Shown one piece after another: positions 13,501 through 22,025 of a stretch of 64,000 nt of DNA. A program made the translations under genes and the position numbers. This DNA comes from Achatina immaculata (Eukaryota; Mollusca; Gastropoda; Stylommatophora; Achatinidae): contig CM019693.1 in NCBI GenBank assembly GCA_009760885.1, positions 48,698,269 through 48,762,268 of the forward strand. Direction: 5' to 3'. Position 1 is the stretch's first letter; every line of letters starts with the position of its first letter. The notes under the pieces are model-generated. The model did not search any database and was not told the origin of the DNA. It saw only the letters and a program-made list of their open reading frames with translations.

Positions 13501-14222
13501 ATTTTGTAATTTCCTCTCTCCATCTCTTGCATGAGAGGCCTCTCCTTCTGTTACCTGCAAGACTTAGCATGAATGTTTAGCCTGGTGGTAGCTGTGTACC
13601 ATGGCCTAACCGTCTGACCTTCTTTTGGAGGTAGTGTAATACTGGTGTTGCTCTAACCCTTGCCCTGGTGCTGTCATTTCTTATTTGGTCTCTTCGTGCC
13701 ACATTTAGTATTCTCCTAAAACATTTCGTTTCTCTCGTGATGATATTCCTTTTTTTTTTCTTTTGCTGTCACTGTCCATGTTTGACGCTGATAGCACAGA
13801 GCTGTCTAATAAGGTTTTTTCACAAACTAAACGAACTGATACAAATCATTTGCTCTAACCGTACAGCCTTCCTACTTTAAAAAACAGGACGCAGTGACCT
13901 CTAAATCTGCATCTATTTTGTCTGAAGCAACGAGCATATCTAATGCAAGACACGCCTGCGGTACGCCAATAATGACAGCAAGGCTTCTACTAGTGGTCAT
14001 ATATCTACAGAGAACACAATAACCCAGAACTGAGCACACCAATGTTCGGAACAGATATTATCTCCTTTCTCGCAAAATTTAAACAAAAACTATTGTCGAC
14101 GTGTATTTTTAACAAGCATTATTTGCCATCTTTTTTCAGACTGTACTTAAATATGTAAAAACCTAACCGTAAATCGGCCGCAAACGTCTTTCATTTACAT
14201 CCACATGGCTACGGGACGCCAT
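1413..14222 (-). CDS. NAA25: NAA25 (NatB auxiliary subunit), 5' part of gene, seven coding exons, runs off the left edge
   Basis: NAA25 (yeast Mdm20) is the TPR-rich auxiliary subunit that anchors the catalytic NAA20 to ribosomes in NatB, which acetylates nascent N-termini beginning Met-Asp, Met-Glu, Met-Asn or Met-Gln. Coding exons on the minus strand: 14222-14168, 9242-9157, 6125-5987, 5676-5480, 4474-4378, 3396-3316 and 1524-1413. All have AG/GT borders and compatible phases, giving 767 nt (about 255 aa). The product begins MASRSHVDVNERRLRPIYD and follows vertebrate NAA25 throughout: CLDNGNNKKAIQEADKVLKK, LEPTDEQTLSA, LYEAAAKHQPNSED, NPYYFWAVMSIVMQ and TMYLPLAEKM. Vertebrate NAA25 is about 970 aa, so about three quarters lies outside. 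Intron 1 (4.9 kb) holds a 67-bp minisatellite, an RTE relic and a 1.37-kb tandem duplication. Other introns hold two mariners and further minisatellites. Identification is by recalled family similarity, not a search. Confidence 0.92.
1712..2486 (+). mobile_element. Internally deleted mariner (MITE-like, 775 bp) in a NAA25 intron
   Basis: Imperfect terminal inverted repeats of about 95 bp begin GAGGGTCATAC on the left and GAGGGTCGTAC on the right, flanked by TA at 1710-1711 and 2487-2488. The plus strand encodes the N-terminal helix-turn-helix region of a mariner transposase (from 1842; IEFLIKEEIPAAEIHHRLQF, SVRRWVKHFKDG, PRSSRPRTAS). This jumps directly to the C-terminal end (from 2171; YNPDLAPNDYHHFGFMKEQM), one frame away. 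The DDE catalytic core, including the TGDE and HDNARPH blocks, is missing. It could only move if transposase were supplied in trans. Confidence 0.85.
2627..3200. repeat. 30-bp minisatellite, about 19 copies
   Basis: The unit contains catgttttataccatcttac followed by aatgtatgtt, with C/T variation at one site. Because 30 is divisible by three, long repetitive open frames appear; they are not genes. It lies in a NAA25 intron. Confidence 0.97.
3316..3396 (-). CDS. NAA25: NAA25 coding exon 6
   Basis: Acceptor ctccacag, donor gtatgt, 81 nt. It encodes EILLYLIILELQEKWQEAST then VLRGPMG, equivalent to the ELYYMILERLGKYQEAL segment of the family. The 30-bp minisatellite begins about 120 bp further along the intron. 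Confidence 0.88.
4378..4474 (-). CDS. NAA25: NAA25 coding exon 5
   Basis: Acceptor ttgtccag, donor gtaagt, 97 nt. It encodes AHADKKLGKTMYLPLAEKMT followed by QKYLQEKEFEAE. The KTMYLPLAEKM block matches the KTMFLPLAERM block of vertebrate NAA25. Confidence 0.92.
4730..5112. repeat. 19-bp minisatellite with a two-unit (38-bp) higher order
   Basis: Alternating units built on gactatacaaccacctgta and gactatatgatcacctgca, about 20 copies, in the NAA25 intron between exons 4 and 5. Confidence 0.93.
5480..5676 (-). CDS. NAA25: NAA25 coding exon 4
   Basis: Acceptor cctaacag, donor gtaatg, 197 nt. It reads YDQIASLYEAAAKHQPNSED, then the LFMAHVRLGNYQQQ and NPYYFWAVMSIVMQ blocks, closely matching NAA25 TPR repeats. 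It ends on a codon boundary. Confidence 0.94.
5987..6125 (-). CDS. NAA25: NAA25 coding exon 3
   Basis: Acceptor ttcag, donor gtaagt, 139 nt. It reads VLKALALIRMGQLSKGSALL then AEIHQLEPTDEQTLSAMSIC, a TPR-type helical hairpin. The exon leaves a single T that completes a Tyr codon with the next exon. Confidence 0.93.
7460..8789 (-). mobile_element. Full-length but dead mariner element (1.33 kb) in a NAA25 intron
   Basis: TIRs of about 43 bp: GGGGCGTTCAGAGAGTAATG on the left and, inverted, GAGGCATTCAGAAAGTAATG on the right. The left side has a TA target; the right flank has decayed. Minus-strand transposase: HTH region (IEFLVAEKEAVVNIHKCLCD, VSRWVQRIKK), first catalytic Asp in IITGDETWAHHFEPETKRQS, second in LLHDNARPHTS, third in PPYSPDLAPSDFYLFGPLK (D34D-type spacing). 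The frame is broken near 8082 by a Trp-to-stop change after KRQSME and by a frameshift near 8000, so it cannot make a transposase. Confidence 0.9.
7571..8651 (-). pseudogene. Mariner transposase pseudogene
   Basis: The N-terminal half (8651-8082) ends at a premature stop where mariner proteins have Trp. The C-terminal half (7999-7571) continues in another frame. All three catalytic acidic positions are still readable, so decay is moderate. It ends GDYVE-stop, the usual mariner C-terminus. Confidence 0.85.
9157..9242 (-). CDS. NAA25: NAA25 coding exon 2
   Basis: Acceptor ttgtacag, donor gtaaag, 86 nt. It reads CLDNGNNKKAIQEADKVLKK then QKDLTCAK, the most conserved N-terminal stretch of NAA25 (first TPR-like helices). 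Confidence 0.93.
9426..10158. repeat. 67-bp minisatellite, about 11 copies, abutting an RTE family C 3' end
   Basis: Units begin gtggcactctccacccagca and end ttacatcctttctgtgctag. Two-base deletions recur. The last unit runs straight into the inverted 3' end of an RTE family C relic, and part of the unit resembles that element's tail. Confidence 0.95.
10158..10850 (-). mobile_element. RTE family C relic (3' part), NAA25 intron 1
   Basis: Read on the minus strand this matches the 3' end of the better copy at 38.0-38.96 kb, including the final CACATAAGGCTCAC region and the segment around the LxACESWK block. It is heavily mutated. A 69-bp piece of it is locally triplicated at 10225-10425. Confidence 0.8.
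10225..10425. repeat. 69-bp triplication inside the RTE relic
   Basis: Three near-identical copies of a unit starting caacctcatcaagggatgtc and ending gagagtttcacttggc. It gives a repeated peptide in translation that has no coding meaning. Confidence 0.92.
10615..11986. repeat. Tandem segmental duplication, copy 1 (1372 bp)
   Basis: Copy 1 starts at ttttttcagctttcatatac inside the RTE family C relic and runs to taaactgaaaa. It is nearly identical to the following copy. It differs mainly by an extra duplicated block of about 22 bp (acaacagagaaaatataact) near 10926-10970. Confidence 0.95.
11987..13336. repeat. Tandem segmental duplication, copy 2 (about 1350 bp)
   Basis: Starts ttttttcagttttcatatac and repeats copy 1 at an offset of 1372 bp with only scattered differences. 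The first 235 bp (to about 12225) are the duplicated piece of RTE relic. All of it lies in NAA25 intron 1, with no exon inside. Confidence 0.95.
13337..14167. other. Remaining part of NAA25 intron 1, unique-looking
   Basis: I see no repeat, exon or conserved open frame here. It ends at the donor of NAA25 exon 1. Confidence 0.5.
14168..14222 (-). CDS. NAA25: NAA25 coding exon 1
   Basis: Starts at ATG (14222-14220) and reads MASRSHVDVNERRLRPIY plus one base of the next codon, then donor gttagg. The aligned vertebrate N-terminus has the same RRLRPIYD signature. The extra G joins the AT of the next exon to give Asp. No earlier in-frame start was needed to match the family. Confidence 0.88.
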
Positions 14223-15180
14223 CTTCCCTTGTAAGAATCGAATATAACAGGAAGCGATTCTTCGCGGTATCTGATCTATTTCGGTAGCTTTCGGTTATTT
14301 GTTGAATTCCCACTCACTGTCCTAATCATCATGATTAGAATCATCTTGTGCTATCTTCAGTAGATCTCCATCGTGCCTGCACTTTTTTAACGGCGCGCCT
14401 CTCATGCCGCTTTATGTTCATCTCTACAAGGAAGAAAGAAGTAAAGATGAGCAGGAATGGCAAAAGAGATGATCACGTAGTAATCTAAAACAGTAACAAA
14501 CCAGCGTCTCTGTGACATACCTTTATCAAGAACCACGAAAATGAAGCAACATTATTATATCGAAGAGGTCAAACTTCGAGGGTGAAATAAAACAGCAGAA
14601 GAAGAATCAAAGTTAGCCACGAAGATGTGGAAGAAAGAAAAATATTTTAAACGCTGGATGTAGAAGCCTGGAATATTATGAGAGATATGGCTGGTTCGGT
14701 TCAGATTATTAAGCCGACTGATGGTTTGATTTGAATTTTTAGGGTACTGAATGTGGACTTGGTTTGCACCCCCAGTTTTGTTTTTTTTTTTACTTTTAAA
14801 ACAATGAGATTATTAGAATGACAACTGTGGGCTTTTGTCTAGTCACTATGGGCTTGTTCTATATTCCAACCAAATCTGATGCATTTGGGCTTAGTTTGGA
14901 TTCTTGATGTGATAGTTCTGAGCTTAGCTTCAACTTTTGAGGTGATACTGCAAGGACAGTGAGAGGAAACCTTGAAAAGCCAGACAAAGCACATAGATAT
15001 GAAAGGAAAGCTGGCAAGAGAGAGAATATTAGGAAATTAATTTGTGACTCCATACAAATAGCAACTACTAATCCTACAACAAGAAGCAGATGAATATAAA
15101 GATCTGGTCAGGAAACATCTCAGCATTTGTGGGTTTCTAGTTTGTATTATCTAGCTCTCCTGCAAGAACACACAATGGGT
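14223..15180. promoter_or_regulatory. Upstream region of NAA25, no gene recognised
   Basis: This stretch lies directly upstream of the NAA25 start codon and is the likely 5' UTR and promoter area. I see no clear TATA box at a sensible distance and no credible open frame; it is mixed-composition DNA without tandem repeats. The promoter role is inferred only from position. Confidence 0.35.
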
Positions 15181-15234
15181 TACAAAAGTATTATAAGAGA
15201 AATATGGAAATATTGAAGTAAACCTAGCATAGCT

Positions 15235-15412
15235 CAAGAGAAAAGAAAGAGGGGCAGGCCAGTAAGGACATGAAACTGCACCATATAGGATGAATTAAAC
15301 TTAGAAGGAAAGATATAGTTTGAGGTATCATGACTTGCTCAAGACAGGATTAGTTGGAGAACCTTTGTTGATGCCTTATGCTCTGTTGGGAGTACAGAGG
15401 ACTGATGATGAT
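15235..15412 (+). mobile_element. Non-LTR retrotransposon relic (family D), last ~55 codons
   Basis: In one frame it reads RKRGRPVRT, then LAQDRISWRTFVDALCSVGS-TED-stop, followed by a short (GATGAT) tail. This is the usual C-terminal end of RTE-like reverse transcriptase proteins. Four in-frame stops, two of them likely former Trp codons, show it is old. Confidence 0.75.
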
Positions 15413-15646
15413 GAAGCACATCTGTTAAAGAAAATTTAATATTTAGTATAAATATAATATCCATTTTAAAACAGTGAAAAAGACAATAATACCATCAAAG
15501 AAAAAAAAAAACTTCACATAGATGCAGAGCATTAAGTTAAAAAGGTGTTCTGAATGTTCAAATTCCATGTAAGTAACCATACATTTTTTGTATATTTTTA
15601 CATTACACTGAATATATTAGAATTGTATTACAGTATCTATTTTATA

Positions 15647-15977
15647 AACACCATAAGAAATAACATCTTATTAGCAGAAATGCAGATGAAACCACTGACA
15701 ACAATTATTGAGGAAAGACGCTGGCGATGGTTGGGACATGTGCTCCGAATGACTGACAACTCACTACCAAAAATAGCACTAAGATGGACACCACAGGGGA
15801 GCAGAAGTAAGGGTAGACCAAAAGAGACATGGAGAAGAACAACAGAAAGGATGTTGAGCAATAGAGGGCTCACCTGGGCAAGAGCAGAAAAAAAGGCAAA
15901 GGACAGGCATTTGTGGAAAACCCTTGCGGAAGCCCCATGTGCCCTGGGCACTTAAGGTTCAGAGAGAGAGAGATATA
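15647..15977 (+). mobile_element. RTE family B, 5'-truncated copy with target-site duplication
   Basis: Encodes the last ~98 residues of family B ([60 protein letters not shown]) and ends with an (AG)n tail. Flanked by a 9-bp duplication TATTTTATA at 15638-15646 and 15978-15986. The frame is uninterrupted, so insertion is fairly recent. Confidence 0.9.
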
Positions 15978-15999
15978 TATTTTATACCTAATGACATAA

Positions 16000-16657
16000 T
16001 CATTGTGGTATTATTGGTTGTGGTAGGTGACACTTTTATTTAGCTTTTCCAAATAAATCTATGTTACACAAAAATTAGGATGTCTAAAGGATTTATATAA
16101 TTATAACTATAAACAGGCAAAAGATGCAATGAAGTTTGAACAAGAATACTTTTTTATTATCACAATTTGGCTCATGCATCAGTATTCCATAGCATACCTT
16201 TTGAGGAACACTGGCTTCACTGACTTCAGTACTGATCTTTGAGGGATATAGTTTTGTACAGTATGTGAACTGAACAAATCAATCACTAAACAGATGACAT
16301 TTAAGTGGTCACTCATTTTCAGTATATGAGGTACATAAATGTAAGAAAAGACTAACAGACAGATGCAATAAAGCTGTGAAAGTGAATAGGTCTCATGAAT
16401 TAGATTATTGATTATTGGATCCAAATGTTGAAATGAGATTTCTGAAAAGAATCGCACAATTCAGCTTTCTTTGAACACCTCCTAAATCTGTTTTGCTACA
16501 TTAAGCTTTTAGGTCCATGTCTTCCATTTTTCCCCTCTTATGTGGTAATGGTTGATGCAGCCAAGACTTGCTCTGAAACATTTTCCATACCCTACAAAAA
16601 ATTCCTCCCCCCCCCCAACCCCCACCAAAAAAAAACATAACTAAAAAGGCAGTTTTT
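16000..16657. other. Intergenic, nothing recognised
   Basis: No convincing exon, repeat or mobile element seen; contains one poly-C/poly-A rich stretch near 16605-16640. Confidence 0.4.
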
Positions 16658-16667
16658 TAACAGAATT

Positions 16668-17881
16668 CATTCATTCATTCATTCATTCCTTTGCATGTCC
16701 CTTGCGGAACTTCGCCTCCCAAACAGCACTCCTGTAGGCCTCTCGATTGTGAGCAAGATGGCCTGCTGCTGCTGCATCCATTTCCAGATCATCAACGATG
16801 TCTTGCAGCCATCTTCGTTTCGGTCTTCCTCTCTTTCTTTTTCCCATTATGTATCCTTCCAATATGGTCTTCTCTAAATTATCATGACGTTTAATGTGGC
16901 CAAAATATTTAAGTTTTCTCTCTTTAATCCTCTTTACTAGCCAGCCTTCTTCAATATTAAGCTCTTGCAGTATAGATATATTTGTTCTTTTTTGTGTCCA
17001 CGATATTTGGAGAACTCTTCTATAGCATTTACATTCAAAGGCATTTATGTGCTTCTCAGCTGTTTTGTTAAGTGTCCAGGTCTCACAGGCATATGTTGCG
17101 ATGGGAAAGATGCATGCCTTTAAAAATCTTATTTTTGTGGTTCTGTCTGCTCCTCTCCACAGATTCTTTATTTGTTTTACTTTCTGAAGAGCAATAGATG
17201 TTCTCCTTTTAATTTCCCTCATTGTATCTCCATTATTAGTTAGTAGTGATCCAAGATATTCAAAACTCTCCACTTCTTCCAGTTTTTCCTCATTGATACA
17301 TATTTCAGTTGCCTTGTTTGTTTTGTCAGTTGTCATCACTTTAGTTTTCTTTGCATTAAGATAGAGGTTCTGCTCTTCGCTGTTCTTGCGGACTGACATA
17401 ATTAGTTTTTCCATTCCTTCTTGTGTTGTGGACAGCAATACTGTGTCATCAGCATATCTAATCTCTGGTATTTCATAACCTCCAACTGTTATGGCATCGT
17501 AATATTCTTTGTCTACATCTTCTCTAACATTCCTCATTATATTTTCAGTATACAAGTTAAATAAGTAGGGTGACAATATGCACCCCTGACGGACCCCTTG
17601 TTTTATGTCAAACCAACTTGTTGTTTCACCATTTATTCTGACTGCTGCTTGTTGGTCTAAATACAGCAGTGATGTTAATTGTATCAAATGTGTTGGAAAT
17701 CCCATTTTTTCCATTATTTCCCAAAGTTTCTGGTGTTGTACACAATCAAATGCCTTTGAGTAGTCTATAAAGGATAAATATAGATTCACATTAAACTCCC
17801 TGCATTTCTCTATTATTAATCTTAGGTTGAATATATGATCTCTTGATCCTCTTCCTTGCCTGAAGCCAGCTTGGACCATAA
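16668..17881 (-). mobile_element. RTE family A, 5'-truncated, open frame intact, 10-bp TSD
   Basis: Minus-strand insertion of 1214 bp flanked by TAACAGAATT at 16658-16667 and 17882-17891. Its 3' end has a (CATT)n tail on the plus strand, i.e. (GAAT)n of the element. It is truncated within the reverse transcriptase but its 398-codon frame is unbroken, the mark of a young copy. Similarity to BovB/RTE proteins is clear in the C-terminal half (FEYLGSLLTNNGD, CETWTLNK, LKYFGHIKRHD, RGRPKRRWLQDI). Confidence 0.93.
16683..17879 (-). CDS. Reverse transcriptase C-terminal part of RTE family A (398 codons)
   Basis: The copy enters the RT domain at QAGFRQGRGSRDHIFNLR. It then shows motif A (LSFIDYSKAFDCVQ), motif B (GVRQGCILSPYLFNLY), motif C (EIRYADDTVLLS, catalytic Asp pair intact) and the thumb/C-terminal zinc-type region (YACETWTLNK, ECKCYRR, LKYFGHIKRH). 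It ends EAKFRKGHAKE. The apurinic endonuclease and N-terminal RT parts are missing through 5' truncation, so it is not autonomous. The first Met is only a convenient start. Confidence 0.88.
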   Translation of the reverse strand: MVQAGFRQGRGSRDHIFNLRLIIEKCREFNVNLYLSFIDYSKAFDCVQHQKLWEIMEKMGFPTHLIQLTSLLYLDQQAAVRINGETTSWFDIKQGVRQGCILSPYLFNLYTENIMRNVREDVDKEYYDAITVGGYEIPEIRYADDTVLLSTTQEGMEKLIMSVRKNSEEQNLYLNAKKTKVMTTDKTNKATEICINEEKLEEVESFEYLGSLLTNNGDTMREIKRRTSIALQKVKQIKNLWRGADRTTKIRFLKACIFPIATYACETWTLNKTAEKHINAFECKCYRRVLQISWTQKRTNISILQELNIEEGWLVKRIKERKLKYFGHIKRHDNLEKTILEGYIMGKRKRGRPKRRWLQDIVDDLEMDAAAAGHLAHNREAYRSAVWEAKFRKGHAKE

Positions 17882-18092
17882 TAACAGAATTACAAAGTTA
17901 AAATATTTCAGGAGTCTGAACAAAAGTAAAAAAAGAAAATGATTGAAGCAAATTCATAGAATCTCACTGCTGACAGATAACAGAGGTGAAACTATGATTA
18001 GACATGCAGGACACATGTCTAGGGTGTAACATTTGGATGGAACATTTTATTTCTGAAAACCATCAATAGATACTAGGAAAAGAGTGTTGATA

Positions 18093-18200
18093 ATGAATGA
18101 ATGAATGAATTAATTAATAATCTTTATTTTTCAAGGGTAAAGAATTGGGCACGCAGGCCCGTCTTACATTCTGCCCTCATCACTCCATCTTTCATTCTTC
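18093..18200 (-). mobile_element. 3' end of an unclassified retroposon with (GAAT)n-type tail
   Basis: The inverted form of this segment (tgcccaattctttacccttg, then aaaaataaag and a CATT-type tail) matches the plus-strand segment at 63.39-63.46 kb. The match includes GGGC, the CGTGCCCAATTCTT block, AAAATAAAG and a four-base tail. Two copies sharing a terminus and tail indicate a retroposon family. The 5' extent is unknown. Confidence 0.6.
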
Positions 18201-18519
18201 CCACACACTTGATTTAGTACAAATATACAAATTAAATTAGGAAAAAACATATCAAAAGAGTGTAAGATTTAACTACTACATTCAAAGTAAAAGAGAAGAA
18301 GTAATTAACCTAATAAAATAGCACTCATGCACACATACATACGCAGACATATACATAAACAAAAATACATTGTAAATACAGATCTTCTAACATATGTTTT
18401 TTAAACAGACATTAAAATAATTTCTAACAATATCTAACAAGTTGCTTTTCTAACTATGTCATTTTAGTACTTGATGGTTGGCAAGTCACGTGTTGAGAGA
18501 GATAAGCTATATCGAGCCA

Positions 18520-18685
18520 GTATGACTATATAGGAGCGAATCATGGGCGTTAACAAGAACAAGAGTATAAGAAGCATCTGAAATATAGTTCCTACAAAGA
18601 GTGTTAAGAATACCATGGACAGCTAAAGTAACAAATGAAGAATACTTAAGAAAGTGACAGAATATTTGGAGACTAAATTCCCAGT
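18520..18685 (+). mobile_element. Non-LTR retrotransposon relic (family D type), central C-terminal part
   Basis: One frame reads LYRSESWALTRTRV, then FLQRVLRIPWTAKVTNEEYL with several stops. This is the CESW and RRxLRIPWTAK region common to RTE-like proteins. It may belong to the same family as the relic near 15.3 kb. Confidence 0.65.
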
Positions 18686-18837
18686 TCACTTTTCTTGAAT
18701 TTGTTCATGGCTCTTATCAAAGTTCTTACTTGAACTTATTCAAAAACAGGTTCATGGTGTATTTAAAACAAGCCTGTAAAAACTAAAATATATGCCTTCT
18801 TTTATAGATGAGTAATTTGTGTACAAGTAGTATGTAT

Positions 18838-19273
18838 GCTCCCCTGTGTGGTACCCGGGATCTGCAAAGAATAGGACCACTGTACCCTACCACGCATGAT
18901 TGTAAAAGGCAACTAAGGAGGGTTCAGCATAGGGCCAGCAACCCTATCTGGTAAAAAAACGAACAGACTGCTACAGAAACAGAAGCAAGGGAAATAACAA
19001 ATGCAGGTGGAAGGAGAAATGCTTATCAGGAAACTGAGCCCATGAAGGTTGTGGATGAAAGCCAGCCACTGGAAGTCCCCAGCCCGACTGCAGACCTCCT
19101 GGAACCTAAACACCAAAAGAGACATGGAGAAGAACAACAGAAAGGATGTTGAGCAATAAAGGACTCACCTGGGCAAGAGCAGAAAAAAAGGCAAAGGACA
19201 GGCATTTGTGGAAAACCCTTGCGGAAGCCCCATGTGCCCTGGGCATTTAAGGTTCAGAGAGAGAGAGAGAGTA
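18838..19273 (+). mobile_element. Chimeric RTE family B derivative: upstream leader joined to 3' end
   Basis: The last 158 bp (19116-19273) match the family B 3' end ([12 protein letters not shown] to APCALG, then AG tail). The preceding 280 bp begin tgtggtacccgggatctgca and include ggttcagcatagggccagca. They do not match family B coding sequence and look like an element leader. The RT-coding middle is missing. The leader assignment is inferred. Confidence 0.55.
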
Positions 19274-19310
19274 TGTATGCTGAAGTCTACTTTTGTTTTG
19301 ATATTTTTTT

Positions 19311-19555
19311 GCACATTATTTTCACACTGTCTGTCATACATTATGTTTATCCCACCTCTGGGTTATTTTTTTGCACATCATTTTCACACTCTCTGTCATA
19401 CATTATGTTCATCCCACCTCTGGGTTATTTTTTTGCACATCATTTTCACACTCTCTGTCATACATTATGTTCATCCCACCTCTGGGTTATTTTTTTGTAC
19501 ATTATTTTCACAGTCTCTGTCATACATTATGTTCATCCCACCTCTGGGTTGCTGT
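19311..19555. repeat. 62-bp minisatellite, four copies
   Basis: Units start gcacatcattttcacactct, contain cattatgttcatcccacctc and end in a T run. It begins just after the (AG)n tail of the family B derivative. Confidence 0.95.
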
Positions 19556-19681
19556 TTTGTCCTGTTGTGATTTTTTTTTAAATTCTAGTGTAAAATTCAC
19601 TCGTTTTTTGTTTGTTTTTTTTTCTTTGTGGGTCTTTGTAACTAAGTTTTGTATGTAATATTTTTTAAAATGTTCTTTTTA

Positions 19682-19684
<3 letters not shown>

Positions 19685-19720
<36 letters not shown>
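19685..19720. repeat. (CA)n microsatellite
   Basis: Pure CA dinucleotide run of about 18 units. Confidence 0.97.
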
Positions 19721-19721
<1 letters not shown>

Positions 19722-19992
19722 TGAACCTGATTTACCCCTTTTGAAGAATTCAAGTTTATATACACCAGTTGACACTGCTAAAAATGGTACAGTCTCCAAC
19801 ATTTTACAGTTCAATAGAAAAAAACAAGAGATACCAGAGAAGTCATTCTTAAGGTTGTACATCAACCATTATTTGTTTCTCAAAATCTGTCTTTAAAAAT
19901 TCTTCCCAAAATCTGCTTTGAACCTCCACATCTGAATCTGTCTAAAGTTCTGTCTTCACCAAACTAGCTCTCTGCTGGTTATCGTCATATGA

Positions 19993-20546
19993 CTATATAT
20001 ATATATATATAATACACACATCAATTTATATATATATATAATTTGTATATATATATATATATTGATGTGTGTATATATGTTCCACCATAATTCTGGAATG
20101 CCTGGAGCAATTTCAACCAAACTTGGTCTATATATGGCTTATAATCTGGAGAAACTACGTACTGTGCGGGTAACACATAAATAGCACCTGGGGGGGGGGG
20201 GGAACGTCCGCGTTTATTTTTAGGTGGCTCGGATATAGTTAAGAGATTGCAATTTCCAGTGAGGCGCATTCTTGATCACAATCAACAAGTCACAGGGGCA
20301 GTCTACACGTTATAGAGTAAAGTCTTTTACAAATTCACTATAATATTAATTTAACTCAAAACTTTATTATATACAACATTTTTAGTTTCACCTCCAGCAG
20401 CAACAATAAATAATTTCTTGTGTGACCCCCCCCCCCCCCGAACAAGCAACGTAAGATTGTCCGTGGGAGAAACATGGCGATCTCAGGTCCACTCTGCAGT
20501 ATGAATAATTTATAAATTCCCGAGCAACGCCGGGTAATCAGCTAGT
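19993..20546 (+). mobile_element. Non-autonomous Helitron-like element (probable)
   Basis: The right end reads CCCGAGCAACGCCGGG, a GC stem-loop, then TAATCAGCTAGT. This is the Helitron 3' terminus pattern (hairpin followed by CTRR and a T target). Near the left end (TA)n DNA carries a perfect 14-bp inverted repeat (ATACACACATCAAT, 20012-20025 and 20061-20074). It is followed by aatgcctggagcaatttcaa, wording I associate with Helitron leaders. The left border is not exactly placed. Inside, in the opposite direction, is a helicase C-terminal fragment. Confidence 0.6.
20351..20496 (-). pseudogene. Helitron Rep/helicase C-terminal fragment (inverted inside the element)
   Basis: On the minus strand one frame reads VDLRSPCFSHGQSYVACS, the hallmark end of Helitron Pif1-type helicase (PCFSHGQLYVACSR). 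A poly-G expansion breaks it. It resumes as GGETKNVVYNKVLS-stop, matching the usual DGKTKNVVYKEVL tail. Only about 45 codons remain. Confidence 0.75.
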
Positions 20547-22018
20547 CTACTATATCAGACTGACCACATCGGTCCAACTCTTGTGTTTTCACAGTATTTA
20601 ACTGTATCTGCCTAACTGTGTCACATCTCTAATTCCTCCCTGCCTTTCGTCTGGGTCTCTTCTCTGTACTTCTGTGTCTTTAGTGTGTCGGATTGTCTTA
20701 GTGTCTGATCTCTCTCGGTCTCCTCGTGTTATCTCTACTTCCAGTTTGATGAACACGCCAGTCGTATTCCTGCAACGCATCTTATTAGTCCATTGGTTTC
20801 GGTCTGCGCGAATGCGGTGTCGAATGTCAATCCCTCTGTTGTATTGCCTGTAGCACTTTCTACCTGTACCCGTTGTCTGGTCCGCCGCCTGTCCGTCACC
20901 AACCAGACTTTTGTTTTTCTGAAATCCTTCTAGTGTCTCTGTCCAGTTTTCTCAGTTTGTCGTCACCTGTTATTTCACCCACCAGATGGTCATATCGGCC
21001 TATTTTACTTATGCCCGTCTCTTCCTCTGCGCCATTGTGTCAGCCCTTTCTATTCGTCTGTTTCTTCTGCTTACACTTGTCAGCTCCCGGTCGTAATGGT
21101 CTTTCTCTAGTATCGTGGGAATCAGTTTTCTGTCTTATTCCCTAAATTTCCTATCTAACTTTTCTTACTTTAACTTAATGCTAACTTATAACTATGATGT
21201 GTTCATAATTACCGTCATAATTCCATGTTACAAGACACTATATTATAAGAAGAAGGTCGAGAAAGGGAAGGAGGATGTGGTTAATTATTCGCTGAAACTT
21301 TCACGCGTGTGATTCATTTTACAAGGAAATGTGATTTCACGGAAATCATTGATCGCTGGCTATCCCTTTCTCGGAAACCCTTTGTCGTGGATTTTTAAAC
21401 AGACCAAGCGGCTATTGTTTGCTCTTTTGCCCACGTAGACGTAGTCGGCGGTGGTGTATCAAACAAAGAACTAAATTAGCGGATGACAAGTAAGTCCATC
21501 ATTTAACTAGAGATATAAAGATATCGGCTATTGTTTTCTCAAATATAAGTCTAGCCTTCTCATTGTCACCTGGAATCTGAAGTCTGGTATGTATGTTATC
21601 ATTCTCACATACATAAATCTAACTTTATACCTGTGTTAAGTTTTTATCCAAAATAAGTCTAGTTTTATCTACATATAATGCAGAATTTCTTGCGAACGAA
21701 CTCTCAAACAGATCTAGTCCTATAAAATTATATAAAATCATCAGTGCAGCTGTTCACAGACAACTTAGTATATTTACATGATTAAAGGAAAGTCAAAAAA
21801 TGTGAACGATGAATGGTGTTTTAATTCTATAAAGAAAACAATTTAGAAAAAAAAAACTCTTTCAGCGAGTGTTTTGCTCAGAACGTACTCATCATGGCTT
21901 CCGTGTTGTCTTATTCAGAATTCTAACGACAATTTGTCATATGTATTAGGTAGTAAGAGCATGGGAGTGTGTGGATCTAGCTTAGAATTACTGGAAGCTC
22001 TAGTATTTTGCACAATGC
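20547..22018. other. Intergenic, no gene recognised
   Basis: Short open frames occur (for example 20873-21145 and 21115-21312) but have no domain, no repeat conservation and no splice support that I can see. The area may include an upstream non-coding exon or promoter of the protease-like gene at 24.3 kb; nothing in the sequence decides this. Confidence 0.4.
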
Positions 22019-22025
22019 GGTCGTA

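Noticed and set aside
20873..21145. 90-codon Ser/Pro-rich frame
   Set aside because: Low-complexity composition, no domain and no sign of conservation.
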